From contig JAJPJI010000037.1 of NCBI GenBank assembly GCA_021324305.1, positions 1 through 64,000 on the forward strand: a stretch of DNA of 64,000 nt, read 5' to 3'. Both the position numbers and the translations under genes were made by a program. The notes beneath the pieces are model-generated. The model was given only the letters and a program-made list of their open reading frames with translations. It ran no database searches and was not told the DNA's origin. Below, in pieces: positions 56,567-64,000 of the stretch. The stretch comes from Gammaproteobacteria bacterium (lineage in GTDB: Bacteria > Pseudomonadota > Gammaproteobacteria > DSM-16500). The stretch's first letter is position 1. Each line of letters opens with the position of its first letter.

Positions 56567-59500
56567 ATGCATAACTCAGATATCTTTCATCCTCCGCTGC
56601 CCAAAGCTGCCGGGGAACAATCTATTTGGAAAAACCTTCATGGTGCCAGCATTGGTCTTGCCCTAAGTTCAGTGATACGTGAAAACAAGCGCCCGATTCT
56701 GATTATTGCGCCTGACAGCCTGTATGTTTCTCATCTTATTGAAGAATTGGAATTTTTTAGCAGCCAGACAGACAAGCTGCTCTATTTTCCGGATTGGGAA
56801 ACGCTGCCCTATGATCATTTTTCTCCGCACCAGGATATCATCTCTGAGCGCTTGTCCGCTCTGTACCGGATGCCCTCCATGCAGGATGGAGCCATCGTTA
56901 CCACCATCTCGACCTTGATGCACCGGTTACCACCCAGAGATTACCTGGATGGATATAGTTTCCTGTTGAAGACTGGCGAGAGGTTAAACATCGATATATT
57001 AAGGACCCGGTTGGGCAAGGCAGGCTATCATCATGTAAGCCAGGTACGCGAGCATGGCGAATATGCTATCCGCGGATCCATTATTGATCTCTATCCAATG
57101 GGCAGTAAAACACCCTTCCGTATCGATTTATTTGATGATGAAGTTGACACCATTCGTATTTTTTCTCCCGACACACAAAGATCGCTGGAAAAAATAGCTG
57201 AAATCCGCCTGCTGCCAGCGAAGGAATTTCCATTGACCGAAGAGGCCATCGAATACTTCCGGCAAACGTGGCGCAGCCAATTCAGCGGTAATCCGCTTAA
57301 GTCGCCTATCTACCAGGATATCAGTGAAGGCATTTGCTCTCCGGGCATTGAATATTATTTGCCCTTTTTTTTCGAGAAGACTGTTACCCTGTTTGATTAT
57401 TTGCCCAATAATGCGCTTGTCGTCACAATTGGTGACGTCCAGGCTAAAGCAAACGAATTCTGGCAGGAAATTACCGCGCGCTACGAACAAGGACGATACG
57501 ACACCACCAGACCGCTGCTTGCACCGCATCAGGCATTCATCCCTGTTGATGCACTGAATCAATCCCTGCATCAATATGCTGATATAGAGATCAATAATGA
57601 AAGTAAAAAACAAGGTTTTGAGTTTGTCAGCTCACCTGTACCCCCGTTAGAGATCAATCACAAGGCAACACACCCGCTGGCGCCGTTACAAAAACTGATT
57701 TCAGAATATAATGGCAGGATTCTTTTTACAGCTGAAACCATGGGCAGGCGTGAAGTCATCCTGCAATTATTCAGGAGCATTTCATTATCTCCCAAACTGT
57801 TCCATTCCTGGAATGAGTTCCTGGCAAGTGATGAACCACATGGAATTGTCGTTACACCGCTTGAGGAGGGATTCAGGATAGAAAATCCCGGACTGATTGT
57901 CCTGCCTGAGACCCAGTTATACGGCAAGCGTGTCATGCAGCGCCGCATGCGTAAAAAATCCGTACAGGATACAGATGCATTAATTCGTGATCTCACTGAA
58001 TTGCAAATCAACGATCCCGTGGTGCACATCGATCATGGCGTCGGCAGGTATCTCGGCTTGCAGACATTAAAAGTCGGCGATCAAATCGGTGAATTCCTGA
58101 CCCTTGAATACCAGGGCGACGACAAACTATATGTTCCAGTCTCCTCCCTGCACCTGATCAGCCGCTATACGGGCGCTGACCCTGAGCATACGCCTATCAA
58201 TAAACTCGGAACTGATTTGTGGGCACGCGCAAAACGCCGTGCCGCTGAAAAAGTCCGGGATGTTGCCGCTGAACTGCTTGACCTTTATGCCAAACGCGCA
58301 GCACGTCCAGGACACGCTTATGAAATTCCAAAAGAACAGTACGCTGCTTTCGCAGCAGCGTTTCCTTTTGAGGAAACTCCCGATCAATTACAGGCCATTG
58401 AGCAAGTCTTCACAGACATGACATCCGACAAGCCGATGGATCGGGTCATTTGCGGCGATGTAGGTTTTGGCAAAACAGAAGTTGCGTTGCGCGCAGCCTT
58501 TCTCGCCGTGCAAAACAACAAACAAGTCGCGTTACTGGTACCGACAACACTGCTGGCGCAACAGCATTTTGACAATTTCCGCAACCGGTTTGCTGACTGG
58601 CCAATACAAGTTGAAATGCTTTCCCGTTTCCGGACAAGCAAGGAAACAAAAAGCGTATTGCAGCGCATGGAAGAAGGTAAAATCGACATTGTCATAGGCA
58701 CACATAAACTGCTCCAGGATGACATCAGATTCAAATCGCTAGGATTGGTCATCATCGATGAAGAGCATCGTTTCGGTGTCAAGCAGAAAGAGAAATTGAA
58801 AGCCCTGCGTGCCATGGTGGATATGCTAACGCTGACCGCAACCCCGATTCCGCGCACACTCAATATGGCGTTATCAGGAATCCGGGACTTGTCTGTGATT
58901 GCCACCCCGCCGCTGCGCAGACTATCTGTGAAAACATTTGTCCATGAGTATCAAGACCACATTATCCAGGAAGCCATACAGCGTGAAATCATGCGCGGCG
59001 GCCAGGTCTATTTTCTTCATAATGACGTCAGCACCATCAACAAAAAAGCTGAAGAGATCAAGTCACTCGTGCATGAAGCAAGAACCTCGGTTGCACACGG
59101 CCAGATGCACGAGCGGGAGCTGGAACGCATCATGGCGGAATTTTATCATCGACATTCAAACGTGCTTGTGTGCTCGACGATTATCGAAAGCGGCATTGAT
59201 ATTCCAACCGCGAATACCATCATTATCAATCGTGCAGACAAATTCGGACTGGCACAGCTGCATCAATTGCGCGGTCGCGTTGGACGCTCTCATCACCAGG
59301 CGTACGCCTATTTATTGACACCACCCCGAAATGGAATTACCGATGACGCAAAAAAACGGCTGGATGCCATTGCTTCACTCGACGAGCTGGGAATCGGCTT
59401 CACCCTCGCCACTCATGACCTTGAGATCAGGGGCGCAGGCGAACTTCTTGGTGAAGAACAAAGCGGTGACATGCAGGAAATTGGTTTTACACCTTATATG

Positions 59501-60010
59501 GATTTACTCTCCCGGGCAGTTGATGCGTTAAAAGCCGGGAAGGAGCCTGATTTTGAACAGTCACTCTTGCATCACCGATCCGAGATTGACTTACATATTA
59601 CAGCGCTAATACCCGAAGATTATTTAAACGATGTCCAGTTACGGCTGCAGTTTTACAAGCGCATTGCCAATGCCAAAAACCAGGCTGAGCTGGATGACAT
59701 TCAGGTCGAAATGATAGATCGTTTTGGATTACTTCCCGATCCCTTGAAAAACCTGATTGCCATCACTGAATTAAAACAGAAAGCTGATGATCTGGGTATT
59801 GCCAAAATTGAAGCCAATGACAAGGGTGGAAAATTTGAATTTTCGGAAAAACCGAATGTCAAACCTGAAACCATCATTCGGCTTATACAAATCAAATCCA
59901 AACGTTACCGTCTCGACGGCCCTACCCGTCTACGCTTTACATTGGATAAACATGACCCAAAAGACAGAATCAGCCTCGTGACAGATTATTTGAACGAGCT
60001 CGCTGGATAA
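56567..60010 (+). CDS. mfd: Transcription-repair coupling factor
   Basis: A 1147-residue Mfd of normal length (E. coli 1148). N-terminal UvrB-like part (LIIAPDSLYVSHLIEELEFF; REHGEYAIRGSIIDLYPMG), RNA-polymerase interacting domain with DPVVHIDHGVGRYLGLQ, superfamily 2 translocase with Walker A VICGDVGFGKTEVALRA, DEEH box VIIDEEHRFGVKQKEKLK, and the TRG motif region VGRSHHQAYAYLL. Removes RNA polymerase stalled at lesions and recruits UvrA. Confidence 0.98.
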   Translation: MHNSDIFHPPLPKAAGEQSIWKNLHGASIGLALSSVIRENKRPILIIAPDSLYVSHLIEELEFFSSQTDKLLYFPDWETLPYDHFSPHQDIISERLSALYRMPSMQDGAIVTTISTLMHRLPPRDYLDGYSFLLKTGERLNIDILRTRLGKAGYHHVSQVREHGEYAIRGSIIDLYPMGSKTPFRIDLFDDEVDTIRIFSPDTQRSLEKIAEIRLLPAKEFPLTEEAIEYFRQTWRSQFSGNPLKSPIYQDISEGICSPGIEYYLPFFFEKTVTLFDYLPNNALVVTIGDVQAKANEFWQEITARYEQGRYDTTRPLLAPHQAFIPVDALNQSLHQYADIEINNESKKQGFEFVSSPVPPLEINHKATHPLAPLQKLISEYNGRILFTAETMGRREVILQLFRSISLSPKLFHSWNEFLASDEPHGIVVTPLEEGFRIENPGLIVLPETQLYGKRVMQRRMRKKSVQDTDALIRDLTELQINDPVVHIDHGVGRYLGLQTLKVGDQIGEFLTLEYQGDDKLYVPVSSLHLISRYTGADPEHTPINKLGTDLWARAKRRAAEKVRDVAAELLDLYAKRAARPGHAYEIPKEQYAAFAAAFPFEETPDQLQAIEQVFTDMTSDKPMDRVICGDVGFGKTEVALRAAFLAVQNNKQVALLVPTTLLAQQHFDNFRNRFADWPIQVEMLSRFRTSKETKSVLQRMEEGKIDIVIGTHKLLQDDIRFKSLGLVIIDEEHRFGVKQKEKLKALRAMVDMLTLTATPIPRTLNMALSGIRDLSVIATPPLRRLSVKTFVHEYQDHIIQEAIQREIMRGGQVYFLHNDVSTINKKAEEIKSLVHEARTSVAHGQMHERELERIMAEFYHRHSNVLVCSTIIESGIDIPTANTIIINRADKFGLAQLHQLRGRVGRSHHQAYAYLLTPPRNGITDDAKKRLDAIASLDELGIGFTLATHDLEIRGAGELLGEEQSGDMQEIGFTPYMDLLSRAVDALKAGKEPDFEQSLLHHRSEIDLHITALIPEDYLNDVQLRLQFYKRIANAKNQAELDDIQVEMIDRFGLLPDPLKNLIAITELKQKADDLGIAKIEANDKGGKFEFSEKPNVKPETIIRLIQIKSKRYRLDGPTRLRFTLDKHDPKDRISLVTDYLNELAG

Positions 60011-60128
60011 GCCTCTTTCGATGCCGTTACAGCCATCAAGGTTCACCAGCAAAAATATTCTGTCATAGTGCTAGTTTAATACCACTCTGCTAGAATCCAT
60101 CCAATTTAATCAACTATCATGTCGTATT

Positions 60129-61058
60129 ATGTCAACTCAACAAACTGCAAAGCCGCTGCTGGGTCTAACCATACTCATTGTTCTCGGCGTCGTCTGGGGA
60201 ACAGGCTATTCCATTGCGCGATTCGCCATGACGAATGGCGTACCACCCCTCGGTTACAGTTTTTGGCAGTCATTGGGGCCAGCCATCATTATTGGCATCA
60301 TCACTCTTTATCGCAACAAATCCTTCCAAATGACGACTTCCCGGTCCCGCTATTATCTTATCTGCGGACTGACAGGCATCGTTATCCCGAATACTTCCAT
60401 GTATTTTGCCGCTGCCCACTTGCCAGCCAGCATACTGGCCATGATTGTGAATACAGTTCCGGTGGTTGCCTATCCCATGGCCCTCTGTGCCAGACTCGAG
60501 AGGTTTGATGCGCAGCGCATGATCGGAATCCTGCTTGCATTCAGCGGCTTAATGTTCATTATCCTGCCTAAATCCAGCTTGCCCTCGCCCGATCTGGTTC
60601 CCTGGGTCTTGTCTACACTGATCACGCCTGTGTCTTTCGCATTCTGTTCAATTTATATCGCGCGTTTTCGTCCTGAAGGCAGTGACACACTGTCATCGAC
60701 CGCAGGCATGCTCATTTTTTCCAGCCTGCTGCTGATCCCGCTGGTCTGTTTCGCCCGGAGTTTCTATCTTTTCCATGTTCCGCTTACCATGCCCGACTGG
60801 GTGATCATTCTGGAAATTTTTCTGTCCAGTATTGGATACCTTCTCTTTTTCCAATTGATTAAAATTGCCGGGCCGGTATATTACAGTCTGGTAGATACAA
60901 TCGTGGTACTGACCGGTGTTTTCTGGGGATATATCATTTTTGGTGAACACCTGAATAAATGGACCACAACGGCTGTCTGTCTCATTATCGTGTCGTTGTT
61001 TCTGGTCACGCGGCAGCAGAAAAAGGCGACGGAAGCCATACCCGGTCATAATAAATGA
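60129..61058 (+). CDS. EamA/DMT family transporter
   Basis: A 309-residue carrier with ten predicted membrane segments in two EamA repeats. Typical motifs are VVWGTGYSIARFAM near the N-terminus (helix 1), NTSMYFAAAHLPASILAMIV in the first half, and VLTGVFWGYIIFGEHLNKWT before the last helix. It probably exports an amino acid or small metabolite; the substrate cannot be read. No His-rich tail, unlike the DMT protein at 14.8 kb. It starts 118 bp after mfd and lies 6 bp before the nuclease gene. Confidence 0.88.
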   Translation: MSTQQTAKPLLGLTILIVLGVVWGTGYSIARFAMTNGVPPLGYSFWQSLGPAIIIGIITLYRNKSFQMTTSRSRYYLICGLTGIVIPNTSMYFAAAHLPASILAMIVNTVPVVAYPMALCARLERFDAQRMIGILLAFSGLMFIILPKSSLPSPDLVPWVLSTLITPVSFAFCSIYIARFRPEGSDTLSSTAGMLIFSSLLLIPLVCFARSFYLFHVPLTMPDWVIILEIFLSSIGYLLFFQLIKIAGPVYYSLVDTIVVLTGVFWGYIIFGEHLNKWTTTAVCLIIVSLFLVTRQQKKATEAIPGHNK

Positions 61059-61064
61059 GTAATC

Positions 61065-63776
61065 ATGTTTAACGAAAAATTATTCAGCCAAATTAACTCT
61101 GATACCACTATTCTGACGCCAAACAGCCGCTTGTCGGCAACGCTGCACAAGCACTATCAGCAATATCAAATCCATGCTCAAAGACAGGTTTGGCAAACAC
61201 CCGATATTTTACCTGTCAGCAGCTGGCTGCAGCATCTGTGGAATGATTACATCAGCAAAATCATATCCGATGAAGAACCTCCCCCTCTTATACTCAGCAC
61301 AGCTCAGGAACAATATATATGGGAAACCATTGTTGCCAGCTCTGACGAAAGCAGCGAGCTATTACAAGTCACCGAAACTGCGGATATCGCATTAACCGCG
61401 TGGATATTATTGAAGCAATGGCAAATTGACATTAACCATCCTCTCTTCAAAAGCGCCGATGATTACCTGGCATTACAGAAATGGGCCCTGCACTATCAAA
61501 AAATTTGCAAACGTGAAAATTGGGCAGGTCATGCCAGCTTGCCGGACTTGATAACCGCGAAAATCAAATCACAGTCACTGACACTAACACGCAACATTAT
61601 TCTTACAGGATTCACGGAAATCCCGCCGCAAACAAGGCAGTTATTACGCATTGCTGAAAGCGCTGGAAGCACTATCACGCATCTTGAATTATCCGGCCAT
61701 CCCGGCGACTGCAAGCGTGTAGGGTTGATGGATCATGAAGAAGAAATCTATACCATCGCTCGCTGGGCTAAACAGACAGTGCAGCAAAACCCTTCTGCGG
61801 TGATTGGCTGTGTTCTCCCGGGACTCGACAAGAACCGTGATCGCGTGTCACAAATCTTCACTGAAGTTTTCGCAGACCACGATCCGCATTCCGCCGATAC
61901 GCAAACAGCACCATTTAATATTTCGGCAGGCAAAAGTTTATTGCATTACCCGATTATCAGTGCTGCCATGCAATTCCTCTCATTGCATAGGCCCATGATT
62001 TCATGTGAATCTCTCAGTTACATTCTGGCTTCCCCTTTCCTGGGCGGAGCCGAATCAGAGCGTATCAAGCGAGCTAGCTTTGACAGCCAGTTAAGACAGA
62101 ACAACCTGACCAATATCAATCTCTCAGCAATTCTCAATGAAAATACCGCTCACCAGTCATTATCGCTCGCCAAAAGCTGTCCTGATTTATACAAACGACT
62201 GTCCAAACTCTCGGCTCTGCTGAAGGACACAGCCATTGCCCACTCCTGCGCGGAATGGGCAGCGCTGTTCACGAAATGGCTGACTATTCTCGGATGGCCA
62301 GGCGAGAGAAGCTTAAGCAGCGATGAATATCAGACCGTGGAACGCTGGCTCGCTCTGCTTGATGAATACATGACACTCGATCAGGTCACGCCGCCTGTGA
62401 GCTTGCAACAAGCCCTGCACATTTTGCAGAAAATGGCGAGCAAAACGGTTTTTCAAACGAAAACGCCTGATGCCCCCATTCAGGTGCTCGGCGTACTGGA
62501 AGCTGCAGCCATCCTTTTCGATTATTTATGGATAGCCGGAATGGACGACGTATCATGGCCGCCACAGCCCCGTCCCAATCCATTTATTCCAAAACGGCTT
62601 CAGCGTGAATTGCATATGCCTCACGCCACCGCGGAACGTGAATTAATCTTTTGCAGCACGATTATCGATCAATTCAGGCATAGCGCCAGCCATGTCATAT
62701 TCAGTCATGCAGAAAAAAACGAGGAGCTGGAATTACAGGCAAGTCCACTCATTCGTCATCTGCCTGAAATCAGAAAAGAAGATCTTGAACTGGCGCCATT
62801 TCAAACGCCGGCCAGCAAAATTTTCGCTTCCAGGCTCATTGACACCATTATTGATGAAACTGCTCCCGAAGTAGTTTCCTTTGATAAAATCCGCGGCGGC
62901 GTCAGCGTCATCAAGACTCAGGCACTTTGTCCCTTCAGGGCATTTTCCGAATGGCGGCTGCATGCTCACGAACTGGAAAGTCCATTGCCAGGACTGCGTG
63001 CAAAGGACCGCGGAACTGTCATACACAAGGCCCTGGAAATATTCTGGAGTAAAATTCGGGGACATTCCGCGCTGGTAGCACTGGACGAAGATGAATTATT
63101 CAACACGATACATACCTGTATAGACGAAGCAATCACATCCTTGCCAGCCTCACACCGCGAGTTTAAACAATATATTTCGCTTGAAAAACAGCGTCTGCAA
63201 AAATTAATGCAGGAATGGCTTAACCTGGAAAAAGAGCGTATGCCGTTCATCGTCGATACGCATGAGAAAGCGGTTAACCTGACTATAGGAAAACTGCCGT
63301 TGACGATACGCATAGACCGTATCGATGAATTATCCGATGGAAAGAAACTCATTATTGATTACAAGACTGGCAAGAACAACGAAACCAACAGCTGGTTCAG
63401 CGAGCGCCCGGAAGAGCCGCAATTACCTGTCTATGCCTTGCTCGATCCTGCTAACACCATTGGTATCACTTTTGCACAAATCAGTCCTGGCGAATCCTGT
63501 TTCAAAGGTGTCAGCCGTTATGCGCTGGACATTAAAGGAATCAAAATCATTTCTGAAATAAAGAAAACAACGGCATTATCATGGGATGAACAGATCAAGC
63601 AATGGAATTCCGTATTAACCAGATTGAGCGATGATTTTTACCATGGCTCGGCCAGCGTTGACCCCAAGGACCCGCCTCAGACCTGTACATGGTGCGCACT
63701 TCAACCTCTTTGCAGAATTAATGAAGAACAGCCTGATAACGAATCACTACCACTTCGCCGTGAGAATTCACCATGA
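61065..63776 (+). CDS. AddB-like RecB-family nuclease / DNA repair protein
   Basis: A 903-residue protein of the 'probable DNA repair protein' family related to AddB. The N-terminal two thirds resemble an inactivated helicase (TPNSRLSATL; VLEAAAILFDYLWIAGMDDV). The C-terminal PD-(D/E)XK nuclease has DRGTVIHKALEIFW, the catalytic RIDRIDELSDGKKLIIDYKTGK region split as IDRIDEL and IIDYKTGK, and an iron-sulphur cluster from CPFRAF plus the final TCTWCALQPLC cysteines. It overlaps the next helicase gene by 4 bp (ATGA), which argues for a complex processing DNA ends. Confidence 0.9.
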   Translation: MFNEKLFSQINSDTTILTPNSRLSATLHKHYQQYQIHAQRQVWQTPDILPVSSWLQHLWNDYISKIISDEEPPPLILSTAQEQYIWETIVASSDESSELLQVTETADIALTAWILLKQWQIDINHPLFKSADDYLALQKWALHYQKICKRENWAGHASLPDLITAKIKSQSLTLTRNIILTGFTEIPPQTRQLLRIAESAGSTITHLELSGHPGDCKRVGLMDHEEEIYTIARWAKQTVQQNPSAVIGCVLPGLDKNRDRVSQIFTEVFADHDPHSADTQTAPFNISAGKSLLHYPIISAAMQFLSLHRPMISCESLSYILASPFLGGAESERIKRASFDSQLRQNNLTNINLSAILNENTAHQSLSLAKSCPDLYKRLSKLSALLKDTAIAHSCAEWAALFTKWLTILGWPGERSLSSDEYQTVERWLALLDEYMTLDQVTPPVSLQQALHILQKMASKTVFQTKTPDAPIQVLGVLEAAAILFDYLWIAGMDDVSWPPQPRPNPFIPKRLQRELHMPHATAERELIFCSTIIDQFRHSASHVIFSHAEKNEELELQASPLIRHLPEIRKEDLELAPFQTPASKIFASRLIDTIIDETAPEVVSFDKIRGGVSVIKTQALCPFRAFSEWRLHAHELESPLPGLRAKDRGTVIHKALEIFWSKIRGHSALVALDEDELFNTIHTCIDEAITSLPASHREFKQYISLEKQRLQKLMQEWLNLEKERMPFIVDTHEKAVNLTIGKLPLTIRIDRIDELSDGKKLIIDYKTGKNNETNSWFSERPEEPQLPVYALLDPANTIGITFAQISPGESCFKGVSRYALDIKGIKIISEIKKTTALSWDEQIKQWNSVLTRLSDDFYHGSASVDPKDPPQTCTWCALQPLCRINEEQPDNESLPLRRENSP

Positions 63777-64000
63777 CTTCTGTACTAGCCGAACAAGACA
63801 AGACCCATCGCAGTCTCGCGCTGGATGCCGGTAAATCCTTTATTGTACAGGCGCCTGCTGGATCGGGAAAAACTGAATTGCTGATTCAGCGTTATCTAAC
63901 TCTATTGAATCATGTAAAAACACCCGAAGAAATACTCGCCATCACGTTTACAAAAAAAGCTGCAAACGAAATGCGCTATCGTGTCATCAAGGCATTGAAA
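63773..64000 (+). CDS. UvrD/AddA-like helicase, partial at window edge
   Basis: The first 76 codons of a superfamily 1A helicase; the reading frame runs off the right edge. The start MTSVLAEQDKTHRSLALD leads into Walker A VQAPAGSGKTELLIQRYL and motif Ia ILAITFTKKAANEMRYRVI. The 4-bp overlap with the AddB-like gene and their usual pairing suggest an AddA-type helicase-nuclease subunit. The C-terminal nuclease domain cannot be checked. Confidence 0.88.
   Translation, partial: MTSVLAEQDKTHRSLALDAGKSFIVQAPAGSGKTELLIQRYLTLLNHVKTPEEILAITFTKKAANEMRYRVIKALK

Noticed and set aside
1-64000. CRISPR arrays, prophage, rRNA operons
   Set aside because: No regularly spaced repeats, phage structural genes or rRNA signatures were seen by reading both strands.

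Overview
The window looks like a stretch of a gammaproteobacterial chromosome of moderate GC. It carries syntenic housekeeping blocks (thrS-infC-rpmI-rplT-pheS-pheT-ihfA-merR; gyrA-cmk-rpsA; prpBCD; uvrB; mfd). Between them lie eukaryotic-like or effector-like proteins: a Rho-GTPase-like protein with ruined nucleotide-binding motifs, a calpain-like cysteine protease, a patatin phospholipase, a PI3/4-kinase-like protein and a large coiled-coil protein with a membrane hairpin. That combination suggests an intracellular or amoeba-associated member of Legionellales/Coxiellaceae. This is inference from gene content; no taxonomic search was possible.

Layout. 1-4.0 kb: yhbY, a YejM-like membrane sulfatase-fold protein and a DAACS symporter. 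4.3-7.3 kb: a small unknown protein overlapping a carotenoid oxygenase, then a serine/threonine dehydratase-like PLP enzyme. 7.4-9.4 kb: a three-gene operon (unknown protein, PhoB-like regulator, soluble PhoR-like kinase) behind a near-perfect Pho box with a correctly spaced -10. 9.4-14.8 kb: a PEBP protein, the kinase-like protein, and a cupin / VOC-PLP fusion / O-methyltransferase operon. 14.8-19.6 kb: a DMT transporter with a His-rich tail, then an AT-richer patch (secreted VOC-like protein, TetR and MFS pair with two operators, IS30 transposase, perfect 18-bp inverted repeat). 19.6-24.5 kb: thiolase, the Rho-like protein overlapping it antisense, an L,D-transpeptidase-like protein and the patatin.

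24.5-39.5 kb is the conserved core on the minus strand: rpsA, cmk, gyrA, fadD, tRNA-Pro, merR, ihfA, pheT, pheS, rplT, rpmI, infC (from an ATT start), thrS and tRNA-Val. A strong RNA hairpin sits directly before pheS and is probably an attenuator. 39.6-46.6 kb: a DUF5996 protein, an exported alpha-toroid protein with a DxDD motif, uvrB, an aspartate aminotransferase, an unknown ORF and tRNA-Asn. 46.6-50.1 kb: prpBCD for propionyl-CoA disposal. 50.2-56.4 kb: calpain-like protease, CvpA, glycerophosphodiesterase, an exported protein and the coiled-coil protein. 56.6-64 kb: mfd, a DMT transporter and an AddB-like/AddA-like nuclease-helicase pair cut by the window edge.

I see no CRISPR array, rRNA operon, prophage or replication origin. 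The least ordinary signals are the Rho-like pseudo-GTPase, the VOC-PLP fusion operon and the pheS leader hairpin.
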